A stretch of 14,987 nucleotides of DNA from CAZVJU01 sp964627195 (GTDB lineage: Bacteria; Patescibacteriota; Microgenomatia; UBA8517): assembly GCA_964627195.1 (NCBI GenBank), contig CAZVJU010000028.1, positions 1 to 14,987 on the forward strand, given 5' to 3'. This document shows, in pieces, positions 1-7,308 of the stretch. The translations under genes were made by a program, and so were the position numbers. Below the pieces are notes generated by a model. That model saw nothing but the letters and a program-made list of their open reading frames with translations, did not search any database and was not told the DNA's origin. Position 1 is the stretch's first letter. Every line of letters begins with the position of its first letter.

Positions 1-448
1 CCAGGTCTTTACTCATGGGAATACTGGAAAAGCAAGCCATCACGTCAAACTCTGGATCAGATAATCTTAGCATTTCAAAAGTTTGTCGTTTTACGAGTTC
101 GAAATTAGGATTTTTTTGGTACTCTTTCTTAAAGTTTTTATAGTCGGTATTAAAGTCAGCATCTCCTCTTTCTTTGCGCTCTGGGTCGGGCTTTCTGATT
201 TTTATTAATCTTAATGCCCCCGCCTTAGTTTGAATTGGCTTATCCAGTAGGTAAACATTTCCGCTTTGGGTTTCTTGCACAATTCTGCCCAATTTTTCTA
301 TCGACTTTGTGAAATTTATGTATTCCTCTTCGTTTTGGCAAAAAATACATGCGAATTCAACTGGAGCTGTGGATACACTTGTTAATTTATTCTTTAGCTG
401 GGTGCTGCGATTTACTAAATATTCAACTGTTGTTATTAAATCTTCCAT
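1..448 (-). CDS. Hypothetical protein, N-terminal 149 residues (cut by window edge)
   Basis: An open frame starts at ATG 448 and runs without a stop to the left edge of the window, giving 149 residues; the C-terminus lies outside. The protein is soluble, charged and has no signal peptide. It begins MEDLITTVEYLVNRSTQLKN. A conspicuous charged stretch, RKPDPERKERGDADF, sits at about residues 89-103. I have an uncertain memory of similar stretches in uncharacterised Patescibacteria proteins, but I cannot name a family or a function. The start is supported by its context: the ATG follows the TGCTCAGCA arm of a dispersed repeat by exactly two bases, the same spacing as the GTG start at 12913. There is no Shine-Dalgarno site. 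A weak promoter-like pair, TTGAAG and GACAAT with a 17 nt spacer, lies upstream on this strand and overlaps the repeat. Confidence 0.75.
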   Translation of the reverse strand, partial: MEDLITTVEYLVNRSTQLKNKLTSVSTAPVEFACIFCQNEEEYINFTKSIEKLGRIVQETQSGNVYLLDKPIQTKAGALRLIKIRKPDPERKERGDADFNTDYKNFKKEYQKNPNFELVKRQTFEMLRLSDPEFDVMACFSSIPMSKDL

Positions 449-450
449 TT

Positions 451-506
451 TGCTGAGCAAACCGCTCTAGTGCCCAATTGTCCCACAACCTCTGTCTCGC
501 TTCAAG
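451..506 (+). repeat. Dispersed boundary repeat, copy 1 (long form)
   Basis: The copy has left arm TGCTGAGCA (451-459), middle ACCGCTCTAG (461-470) and right arm AATTGTCCCA (476-485). Weaker similarity to the copy at 14933 continues through GTCT and CTTCA near 495-504. It lies between the plus-strand glycan operon and the minus-strand partial gene, whose ATG is 2 nt from the left arm. Confidence 0.8.
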
Positions 507-510
507 GCTA

Positions 511-528
511 AATGAGACAAATGAGACA
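511..528 (+). repeat. Perfect tandem 9-mer (AATGAGACA x2) with an inverted half-site
   Basis: AATGAGACA occurs twice head to tail at 511-519 and 520-528. An inverted TGTCTC lies upstream at 493-498. The cluster ends 35 bp before the -35 box of the glycan-operon promoter, so it could be a regulator-binding site. This is an inference from position only. Confidence 0.45.
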
Positions 529-563
529 CAATAAAAACATCCAAATTATTCTTACCTATAGTG

Positions 564-592
564 TTGAATTTTATGGGAAATATGCTTATAAT
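564..592 (+). promoter_or_regulatory. Sigma70-type promoter of the glycan operon
   Basis: TTGAAT (564-569) and a perfect TATAAT (587-592) are separated by 17 nt. A transcript starting about 7 nt after the -10 box would begin at the A of ATG 600, so the first mRNA would be leaderless. This argues against the upstream in-frame GTG at 561, which precedes the promoter itself. Confidence 0.75.
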
Positions 593-599
593 ACCCGCT

Positions 600-1391
600 A
601 TGATTATGGAAAGAGGGAAAAACGTTCCAATCCGCTCAGCCAAACAATTATTTAATGGCTCCTTGCCAGAAAATAGTAGGGAACAATTTCCTGTAATTGC
701 CTTCGTGATTCCAACTCATAACCACTCTCTTCGGAGAATAACCAGTGAAATCGTTCAAAACTTCAGTGGGCAGAAGCATTATCTGATAGTAGTTAATGAT
801 GGCTCAACAAAAAAGGTGTTTATTCCGAAAGGGGCTCTCACTATCCAACATACTCGGATGTTAGGGCTGGCTCAGTCTTTATTGTCTGGATACCGTAAGG
901 CTGTCAAGCTGCCTGTTGATTATATTGTGAGAGCAGATGCAGATGGTGAATACCCACTTTATCCAGTCGGCGAAATTATAGGGAAACTTCAAAGATCCTC
1001 AAGCGCAGCCGGCTCATTTATTGAGCTTAAGCGCGACCGTGAATCAAACGGCCTAGTAGATGCTTTCTTTCACAACATAATGGGCTACATCGAAGGTTTA
1101 GTTATTTTGGGTAAGCCAATGCATCAACATAGTCCCGGATTGCAGATTTATAAAAAAGAAACAATGATTTCAATCCTTCCAAAAATTGAAAAATTTGTTG
1201 AGATACAACAACAAAGATGGGGTCTTGATTTGGCAGTAATTAAACTGGCAAGCCTTGAAGGAGAAATTGCCATGGTTAAGATTGACGCACATTGTTGGAG
1301 AGAAAGAAGACCTCTCGGAAAAATAGTACGCCAAGCTATGAATGCAGTCTCAACTTTAATGAAGATAAATACTAGTGAGTTCCTATCATGA
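600..1391 (+). CDS. GT2-family glycosyltransferase, dolichol-phosphate-mannosyltransferase-like
   Basis: This is a 263-residue GT-A fold enzyme that probably moves a sugar from an activated donor onto a surface-polymer or lipid-linked acceptor in the cytoplasm. The N-terminal strand and nucleotide-binding loop read FVIPTHN (residues 35-41) and VVNDGST (64-70). The metal-binding DxD motif is RADADGEYP (111-119; D113 and D115). The block HTRMLGLAQSLLSGYRKA before DxD resembles the DPM1/polyprenyl-phosphate glycosyltransferase group. No transmembrane anchor is evident. The frame is open from GTG 561, but a strong promoter overlaps that segment and places transcription start at ATG 600, so I chose ATG 600; ATG 606 is also possible. 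The TGA stop overlaps the next ATG by four bases. Family assignment is firm, but donor and acceptor are unknown. Confidence 0.85.
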   Translation: MIMERGKNVPIRSAKQLFNGSLPENSREQFPVIAFVIPTHNHSLRRITSEIVQNFSGQKHYLIVVNDGSTKKVFIPKGALTIQHTRMLGLAQSLLSGYRKAVKLPVDYIVRADADGEYPLYPVGEIIGKLQRSSSAAGSFIELKRDRESNGLVDAFFHNIMGYIEGLVILGKPMHQHSPGLQIYKKETMISILPKIEKFVEIQQQRWGLDLAVIKLASLEGEIAMVKIDAHCWRERRPLGKIVRQAMNAVSTLMKINTSEFLS

Positions 1392-2185
1392 AGGAGAAAG
1401 AAACAGCAATACTTTATCGAACACATAGTGGGGAAAACAGTGCCCCCCGCCCAAGTTGGTATTCAAAAGAGCTTTGCCTAAAAAGTATTCTTCTCTCCTA
1501 TGAGTTACTTAAACAAGAAGTTCCATCTAGCTTCACACTACTCTTCGATGGTCAACTTAATTCCCACGATGAGTGGTCAAAAACCCTAAAGAGATTCGTT
1601 GAACCCAGAGGGTTAATCATAGAAAGTCAGCATCAAGGCAATGTTGAATCTACAATAAACGCTGTTTATAGAGCTTCTGAAAAACCCGAACAAAGTGTTG
1701 TTGTCCTTGCAGAAGATGATTACTTATGGCTTGCACCTGCCTTAGTTGGTCTACACCACGTCTTAACCGAACTGCCCGTGCATTATGCGACAGCCTATGA
1801 TCACCCAGTAAGATATCAGCCAGATTATCCTAAGGGGGCAGATTATCCACACTGGCATAATACGATTTATATCACCAGCGGGAGACATTGGAGAACACAG
1901 GAGTCAACCTGTATGACTTTTGCCTCTACCCCTCGTACCCTAAGAGAAGACCTTGTGTATTTTGAGAAATATAAAGACAATGGGAAGGGTAGGCCAGAAG
2001 ACAGAGAACTTTTTCGGGAAATGCAGGGGTTAGGTGAATATTCTAATAAAGATGCTAATCATCCAAGAATCTTGGTAGGTCCGATCCCTTCTTTGGCAAC
2101 CCACGCCCATTTACCATGGCTAGCACCCTTAGTTGACTGGGAGAATGAAGTAAGAAGAATTCACGAACGAAAATTAAGACAATAA
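1388..2185 (+). CDS. Putative glycosyltransferase-like protein (GT-A-like, unclassified)
   Basis: This 265-residue soluble protein is translationally coupled to the preceding glycosyltransferase by an ATGA overlap. I do not recognise a named family. The order of elements resembles a GT-A fold: an early strand with YRTHSG (10-15), a strand TLLFDG (50-55), and a strand ending VVVLAEDDYLW (104-114) in which EDD (109-111) could play the part of the metal-binding DxD. The C-terminal half is rich in His, Trp and Tyr and contains WHNTIY and THAHLPWLAPL, which may shape an acceptor site. Its place between sugar-transfer enzymes supports a glycan role. It could instead be a glycan-modifying enzyme of another fold. 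The coding assignment is firm and the function tentative. Confidence 0.6.
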   Translation: MKEKETAILYRTHSGENSAPRPSWYSKELCLKSILLSYELLKQEVPSSFTLLFDGQLNSHDEWSKTLKRFVEPRGLIIESQHQGNVESTINAVYRASEKPEQSVVVLAEDDYLWLAPALVGLHHVLTELPVHYATAYDHPVRYQPDYPKGADYPHWHNTIYITSGRHWRTQESTCMTFASTPRTLREDLVYFEKYKDNGKGRPEDRELFREMQGLGEYSNKDANHPRILVGPIPSLATHAHLPWLAPLVDWENEVRRIHERKLRQ

Positions 2186-2186
2186 T

Positions 2187-3347
2187 ATGGAAATTAAAGT
2201 TGCAATTATAGGAGGAGGTATAGCAGGTCTGTCCATTGCCCGTGATTTGGCGCTTCGAGGATTTAAGATCACTATTTTTGACAAACGAAAAATTGGCAAT
2301 GGTACAACCACCCAATGTGCCGGAATGCTTCATTCTGGGGCAAGGTATGTTACAAAAGATCTAAAAACCGCTAAGTTGTGCTTCAATGAAAATGAAATCA
2401 TTCGCAGAATTGTTTCTCATGCAGTAGGCAAAAAAGGCGCATTCTTTGTCAGGTACAAAAGAGATGATCCAGAGTATGAGGAAAGGTTTATTAATGGATG
2501 TAAGAAAATTGGTATACCCTTAAGAAGAATTTCGAGACAAAAAGCTAGAAGGCTAGAGCCAAAGTTGGGACCAAATGTTTCCCATGTTTTTAAAACTCCA
2601 GATGTGGTAATTGATACCTTCTCTTTAATTTACTCTTACCTAAATGATTTGAGAAAAATGGGAGTTAGAGTACTTGAAGAAATAAATATAAAGAGAGCTT
2701 CGTTAGAGGGCCAAAGGTGGGAAATCGATACCAATAAAGGATCTTTTATCTTTGATTTCATAATAAATAGCACGGGGGATGGACTTGCGATTGTAGGAAA
2801 AATGTTTGGGGCAAACATAGAACCTTCATACGTATATGGATCTATGGCCCTATTCGAGCAAAGATTATCATCAAGGATTATTACTCGTTGTGCACCAAAT
2901 GCGGTTGGAGATGTCATAGTTCCTGGAGTTGATGTTACATTAATTGGTTCAACTTGGCATGAGAGAGGTAGGCCCAGCAAAGTTCGTATTACCAAAAGGG
3001 ACGAAAGAGAAATTAAAAGAACTGCGAGTAAAATGTTGCCTTTAGTTGACAAGCAAAGATTAACATCCAGTTTAACTAGTGTGCGAACGCACCTCAAGGA
3101 TCCTTCTTACAAAAGCTTATTTGGAAGCAAGAGAGATTACGTTATTCTTGATCACGAAGCCACTCACGGAATAGTAAACCTAATTAGCGCCTTACCAGGA
3201 AAAATGACAATAGCAAGATATGTAGCTGAGCAAGTTGGAGACATTGTCTGTCAAAAATTTAATATTAGCGAAAAATCAAGAACCGCGAACATTCCGATTG
3301 AAAAACCGAAAATTGTCCCAAGGAAATTTAAATTTTATTTAGAATAA
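2187..3347 (+). CDS. FAD-dependent oxidoreductase, GlpA/DAO family
   Basis: This 386-residue flavoprotein is of the DAO/glycerol-3-phosphate dehydrogenase type. The N-terminal dinucleotide fold is clear: IIGGGIAG gives the GxGxxG motif (G9, G11, G14), with acidic D32 at the end of the second strand to bind the adenosine ribose. GMLHSGARYVTKD (46-58) matches the flavin-contact segment typical of GlpA-like proteins. GlpA enzymes oxidise sn-glycerol-3-phosphate to dihydroxyacetone phosphate; related members oxidise 2-hydroxyacids or amines. The cysteine-rich C-terminal extension of GlpA is absent. The gene begins 1 nt after the previous stop, and its TAA shares one base with the ATG of the aminotransferase. 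That coupling suggests the two act in sequence, with this enzyme supplying a carbonyl compound. Family call is strong, substrate inferred. Confidence 0.82.
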   Translation: MEIKVAIIGGGIAGLSIARDLALRGFKITIFDKRKIGNGTTTQCAGMLHSGARYVTKDLKTAKLCFNENEIIRRIVSHAVGKKGAFFVRYKRDDPEYEERFINGCKKIGIPLRRISRQKARRLEPKLGPNVSHVFKTPDVVIDTFSLIYSYLNDLRKMGVRVLEEINIKRASLEGQRWEIDTNKGSFIFDFIINSTGDGLAIVGKMFGANIEPSYVYGSMALFEQRLSSRIITRCAPNAVGDVIVPGVDVTLIGSTWHERGRPSKVRITKRDEREIKRTASKMLPLVDKQRLTSSLTSVRTHLKDPSYKSLFGSKRDYVILDHEATHGIVNLISALPGKMTIARYVAEQVGDIVCQKFNISEKSRTANIPIEKPKIVPRKFKFYLE

Positions 3348-4465
3348 TGTCAAACAAAAAGTCTAGAAATAGCCTTTTATTTACTCCGGGGCCCGTAGCT
3401 GTTAATGGTGCCGTGTTAAAGAAGTTATCAGAACCGATACTTTTCCACAGAACAGGACAATTGCTAGATATACATAAAAGAATATCTAATAAGCTTCTTA
3501 AATTTTTCGGCGCCAACTCGAGGTATATTCCCTTACTAATTACAGGATCGGGGACGTTGTCAAATGAGACTGCGTTATCCTCACTGGTTGCTAAACGAGA
3601 GAAGTTACTCATATTGAGTAACGGCCTCTTTGGCGAGAGACTTGCGGAAATAGCTAAATTACACGAGTTAAATTATAAAATTCTTGAATTTGATTGGGCA
3701 ACTAATATAGACATTGAAAAAGTTAAACATGAGTTAAGGAATTATAAACCCAGGTTTGTAGCTCTTGTTGCTCTTGAAACTAGCACCGGGATGGCCAATC
3801 CCGTAAGAGAAGTGGGCAGACTATGCAAAAAGTGCCGTGCAATTTTTTTTGTTGACGGCGTGAGCGCGATTGGTGGGCAAAATATTAAAATTTCCAGAGA
3901 CAATATAGATGTATGCACTTCGGTCCCGAACAAGGCACTAGAAGCCCCACCGGGATTAAGCTTTATATGTATTAGAAGAACCCTACTTGAAAAAAAGCTT
4001 CCAAAGCCTACTAGTTACTATATGGATATTTCACGCTACTATGCTTATCTGAAGAAATATCAAGTTCCCACCACTCCATCTGTATCAGCAATGGTCGCTT
4101 TAGACAAAGCCTTAGATTTATTTTTAGATGAAGCTCTTGACAACAGAATAAGAAGATACAAAGTGCTCTCAAAATTGGTCGGGAAGAAGGCCGCTGATTT
4201 GGGAATAAGATTTTTATTAGACGAGAGAGTGCGCGCAAATGGCATTTCTACCTTTCATCTACCTAATACCGAATATGCTGAGAGGCTTAATAACTACTTG
4301 CTTAGAAAAGGCTATACGGTCTGGCATCATAAATATCAAAAATCGGACAAACGTTTATGGGCAATCATGCAGATATCGATAATGGGAAATATCGCCAAAA
4401 GAGATATCAATAATCTATTCAAAGAAGTCAAAACCTTTACGTCGAAATACCCACTAAATTATTAA
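3347..4465 (+). CDS. Class V PLP aminotransferase, PhnW (2-aminoethylphosphonate:pyruvate) type
   Basis: This 372-residue fold-type I PLP enzyme belongs to the alanine-glyoxylate / 2-aminoethylphosphonate transaminase branch. The N-terminus LLFTPGPVAVN (10-20) is the family hallmark. GSGT (67-70) makes the phosphate-binding turn, ETSTG (144-148) contacts the ring, FFVDGVSAIGG (167-177) carries the pyridine-binding D170, and SVPNKALEAPPG (192-203) carries the Schiff-base lysine K196. PhnW interconverts phosphonoacetaldehyde and 2-aminoethylphosphonate; relatives transaminate glyoxylate or hydroxypyruvate. The gene overlaps the oxidoreductase by one base and is followed after 5 nt by a nucleotidyltransferase. 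It is therefore likely to work in the biosynthetic direction, making an amine that is then activated. No PEP mutase or phosphonopyruvate decarboxylase is present here, so a non-phosphonate substrate is equally possible. Confidence 0.82.
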   Translation: MSNKKSRNSLLFTPGPVAVNGAVLKKLSEPILFHRTGQLLDIHKRISNKLLKFFGANSRYIPLLITGSGTLSNETALSSLVAKREKLLILSNGLFGERLAEIAKLHELNYKILEFDWATNIDIEKVKHELRNYKPRFVALVALETSTGMANPVREVGRLCKKCRAIFFVDGVSAIGGQNIKISRDNIDVCTSVPNKALEAPPGLSFICIRRTLLEKKLPKPTSYYMDISRYYAYLKKYQVPTTPSVSAMVALDKALDLFLDEALDNRIRRYKVLSKLVGKKAADLGIRFLLDERVRANGISTFHLPNTEYAERLNNYLLRKGYTVWHHKYQKSDKRLWAIMQISIMGNIAKRDINNLFKEVKTFTSKYPLNY

Positions 4466-4470
4466 TTGAT

Positions 4471-5265
4471 ATGAACATACCAAACATTTGTCTCATTCTT
4501 CTTGCGGGTGGGGAAAGTTCGAGAATGAGATCCCTAACCAAAGATATCCCAAAGGTCCTATTGCCAGTCTATGACAATTCGCTCCTACAACAACATATAA
4601 ATCATGCTGGTGAAGCGGGTATAAAGAAGATAATAGTGTCTACAAAACCCAAGTGGAGCAAAATCTTTTCAAGCCATCTGTCTAGAACAAAGCAAAAGAA
4701 TACTGTAAATGTTTTTTCCAACCCGGCCCACAGACACGGTTCACTTCCTGCTCTTCTTGCTGTTGCAAAGACAACCGATTCCGATTACATCCTAATGTCA
4801 CTAACGGACATATTCTTTTTTAATAATCCTTACACTCATTTTATTCACAACTCGAATGGTTTGTGTGTTTTGGGAGTATCAAAACCTTTTCGCAATCAGG
4901 AGCTGACAGGTGGAGGCATCGTTTTTATCAAAAATAACAAAATTCAATCTATTAAAGAACGGCCGATTAGAAACAATAAGAAAGGATGGAGATGGAGTGG
5001 TTTAGCGCTCTTTTCCAAAAATCTGGTATCCGATTTGGATCTTTTTCTAAGAGATCACCCCAAGAACTCTCCTGAGGGAGACTTTTTTGAATACTGGAGA
5101 AGTAGGGGTAACACTGTTTGTTATAGGGAGTGTTCGGACTTTATTAACGTAAACACAGCAAGCGACCTTTTGTTGGCCTCATTATACAATTTTTCGTTTA
5201 GAAACCAAGACGAAACGTTAAGGCGATTCACCAGTGGTATGCGTAAAAAATTAGTATTACCTTAA
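4471..5265 (+). CDS. Nucleotidyltransferase (NTP_transferase family), possible cytidylyltransferase
   Basis: This 264-residue sugar-phosphate/alcohol-phosphate nucleotidyltransferase has LLAGGESSRMRSLT (10-23) as the triphosphate-binding loop, PKVLLPV (27-33) as the conserved lysine motif, and LMSLTDIFF (108-116) with the metal-binding D113. The late motif DFINVNTASDL is the usual family C-terminal signature. It would couple a phosphorylated or phosphonylated substrate to CMP, UMP, GMP or dTMP. The nearest functional analogues in such a context are LicC (CTP:phosphocholine) and PntC (CTP:2-aminoethylphosphonate), but RmlA- or ManC-like sugar activation is not excluded by sequence. The gene follows the aminotransferase by 5 nt with no Shine-Dalgarno site. 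I am sure of the enzyme class and unsure of nucleotide and substrate. Confidence 0.78.
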   Translation: MNIPNICLILLAGGESSRMRSLTKDIPKVLLPVYDNSLLQQHINHAGEAGIKKIIVSTKPKWSKIFSSHLSRTKQKNTVNVFSNPAHRHGSLPALLAVAKTTDSDYILMSLTDIFFFNNPYTHFIHNSNGLCVLGVSKPFRNQELTGGGIVFIKNNKIQSIKERPIRNNKKGWRWSGLALFSKNLVSDLDLFLRDHPKNSPEGDFFEYWRSRGNTVCYRECSDFINVNTASDLLLASLYNFSFRNQDETLRRFTSGMRKKLVLP

Positions 5266-5274
5266 TTATTAAAA

Positions 5275-6456
5275 ATGAAGATATTTAACCGGTTTAACAG
5301 AATAATACTTATGGAACCAAACTTGATAAGTTACGGCCACGTTGTAGAGGTACCGCTGAACATCCAAAAGTTTCTCTTGGCGAAAGGAGTAAGCTTTGAA
5401 ATTGTGGGAAATAAACTAATGGAGGAACAAATCCAGAAACTTTTTCCAAAAAAATACATGAGTATTTCCAACCCGTGCTTTGGTAGACCGTTTGATAACG
5501 GACATCAATTTTATGCCGATCTCAAACAGGTAAAACGAAAACTTAAACTGAATAATAAAGATTTGGTTATTGTTTTGACCTCCTATATAAATGAGGCCTT
5601 AGGTGTAAAAAGATTTGTTCAAGACAATTCCGCCAATTCTCCACTGTTTGTATTATGGTTTCATCAACTTTTCCCTCCCGAAGTAAATTTTCTTACAACC
5701 ATTAAGAAAAAATATCGCCACGGGGTTTCCTCCAGATTTAAAAATTTGTCCAATATGAACGGTAAGGTGTATTTTTTCTCCACACCCTCAGAGAAATTAA
5801 GGCGTACGTATCAGAGCTGGACAGGATTAAAGTTCGGGACACTTCCGATACCCTTTAACCTAGGTGCTCCCCGTTCCTCTTCTTTGACCAAGGGGACAAC
5901 GATAGGTTTTTTGGGAGATGGAAGATATGAAAAAGGATTACTTCTGTTTCTAGATTTAATTAGTAAGAGAAAAAAGGGTAATAACTACATTATTCAAAAT
6001 ATTAATCCTAGAGGATATCCCCAAAAAGATTGGAATAAGTTTAGAAGACTTATGGTTCAATTGAAATTGAGGAATGACATCGAATTTTACAATAATCCTC
6101 TGTTTCCAAAAGACTTCTCGTCTTTAATAGATAAAATCGATATAGTTTTACTGCCCTATCATCCTCAAAGCTATGATGCTCGCGTTTCTGGAATTCTTAT
6201 AGAGAGCGTTATAAAAAAGAAAATAGTTGTTGCCACAAAAGAGACTTGGCTAGGGAAGGAAGTTGCCTCTTTGAATGTTGGAGAAACTTTTAACTACAAA
6301 AGTGATTATAGGGATAACGTAAAGAGTTTTGGTAAATCTCTTGACCGTGCTCTTAAGAGAAAGTCTGATTACAATTTAGAGAATGCTTCGGAAATATACA
6401 GAAAATATTATAATCCGGAAAGTTTCTTTAAAGCATTGGAAAGGCAAATTAAATGA
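5275..6456 (+). CDS. GT-B glycosyltransferase (GT4-like)
   Basis: This is a 393-residue GT-B enzyme. The N-terminal domain binds the acceptor, with HQLFPPE around residue 130. The C-terminal nucleotide-sugar domain starts near residue 208 with TIGFLGDGRYEKG (209-221), the usual strand-glycine loop of GT4 proteins. It ends with DIVLLPYHPQSYDARVSG (289-306) and E310, which fit the EX7E donor-binding region only loosely. The enzyme probably adds one sugar of the surface polymer from the cytoplasmic side of the membrane. ATG 5275 lies 9 nt after the preceding stop; ATG 5311 (MEPNLISYGH) is a second plausible start. The TGA stop overlaps the next gene as ATGA. No transmembrane helix is seen. Confidence 0.75.
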   Translation: MKIFNRFNRIILMEPNLISYGHVVEVPLNIQKFLLAKGVSFEIVGNKLMEEQIQKLFPKKYMSISNPCFGRPFDNGHQFYADLKQVKRKLKLNNKDLVIVLTSYINEALGVKRFVQDNSANSPLFVLWFHQLFPPEVNFLTTIKKKYRHGVSSRFKNLSNMNGKVYFFSTPSEKLRRTYQSWTGLKFGTLPIPFNLGAPRSSSLTKGTTIGFLGDGRYEKGLLLFLDLISKRKKGNNYIIQNINPRGYPQKDWNKFRRLMVQLKLRNDIEFYNNPLFPKDFSSLIDKIDIVLLPYHPQSYDARVSGILIESVIKKKIVVATKETWLGKEVASLNVGETFNYKSDYRDNVKSFGKSLDRALKRKSDYNLENASEIYRKYYNPESFFKALERQIK

Positions 6457-7301
6457 AAAAATTAGTTACCGTAGCCATTCCGACATATAATCGCGAGAAG
6501 TATTTAAAACAATCAATAAACAGCGTTTTAAACCAGACTTTCAAAAACTTCGAACTACTGGTGGTAGATAACCATTCTGAAGATAATACACAAAAAGTGG
6601 TAGAAGATATTCACGATGGACGCATTCGTTACATAAGAAACAAGAAAAATATAGGAATTCTGAATAATTGGAATAAGTGTATTGACCTGGCGAAGGGCAA
6701 ATATCTTGTGATACTGGGAGATGATGATATTTTATTGCCTACATTTGTCGAAGAATCATTAAAGGTGCACGGAAAATATAATCTTGGTTTCTCTTTTACG
6801 CACTGCAATAAGGTAGACAAAAACGGAAAATTTCTCATGCGATGGGGCTACGAATTTCCACCTCCAGGGTTTTTAAAAGGGGATAAATATCTTGAGCTGA
6901 CGGTTAAATACGGGGCTTGCTTAACAAATTCTACAACAGTGATGTTAAACAAAAGTATCTTCAAAAAGATAGGTAAATTCGAAACCAAGTATAGTACTAA
7001 CACTTTTGATTTTAATATGTGGATTAAGATAGCTGACAAATTTAATTTATACTTCATCGATAAAGTTTTAGCACATTACAGAATACACGAAGATCAAGTT
7101 AGTGAAATTCATTGGAGACGCAAAAAGATACATACGGGCAAGATGGGAACTTACCTGGAAATATTTGATGCGATAGCAAGTTTGATGCAAAGAAATAGTT
7201 ATTATGCAAATAAGGCTAAGAGAAGATTCATTTTAAGCAAATTAAAAGAATACGACATGGAGTTAACCAAATTATTGACAGAGGCTGTCCCTGAGCTGTG
7301 A
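6453..7301 (+). CDS. GT2-family glycosyltransferase
   Basis: This is a 282-residue GT2 enzyme with a complete set of classical motifs. VAIPTYNREKYLKQSINSVL (7-26) is the first strand and helix, ELLVVDNHSEDNT (34-46) is the nucleotide-binding turn, and YLVILGDDDILLP (84-96) carries the metal-binding acidic cluster GDDD (89-92). Downstream, TFDFNMWIKIA fits the region that holds the catalytic acid in GT2 proteins. The protein is soluble and probably acts at the inner face of the membrane on a lipid-linked acceptor. It is the last gene of the plus-strand operon, coupled to the GT-B gene by an ATGA overlap, and it meets the ABC-F gene tail to tail with only 7 nt between stops. There is no clear intrinsic terminator; a short GACAG/CTGTC hairpin at 7277-7289 lacks a T-tract. 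Confidence 0.88.
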   Translation: MKKLVTVAIPTYNREKYLKQSINSVLNQTFKNFELLVVDNHSEDNTQKVVEDIHDGRIRYIRNKKNIGILNNWNKCIDLAKGKYLVILGDDDILLPTFVEESLKVHGKYNLGFSFTHCNKVDKNGKFLMRWGYEFPPPGFLKGDKYLELTVKYGACLTNSTTVMLNKSIFKKIGKFETKYSTNTFDFNMWIKIADKFNLYFIDKVLAHYRIHEDQVSEIHWRRKKIHTGKMGTYLEIFDAIASLMQRNSYYANKAKRRFILSKLKEYDMELTKLLTEAVPEL

Positions 7302-7308
7302 TTAGATT

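Noticed and set aside
561..599. GTG start for the first glycosyltransferase
   Set aside because: The -35 and -10 boxes at 564-592 lie inside this extension, so transcription would begin after the GTG; ATG 600 is preferred.
2636..3097. Open frame on the minus strand within the flavoprotein gene
   Set aside because: It is an antisense shadow; the plus-strand frame has full family motifs throughout, and the antisense translation shows none.
3347..4465. Firm assignment as a phosphonate pathway
   Set aside because: PhnW-type sequence alone does not fix substrate, and neither PEP mutase nor phosphonopyruvate decarboxylase is in the window.
7277..7289. GACAG/CTGTC hairpin as an intrinsic terminator of the glycan operon
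   Set aside because: Only a 5 bp stem inside the coding end, with no T-tract directly downstream.
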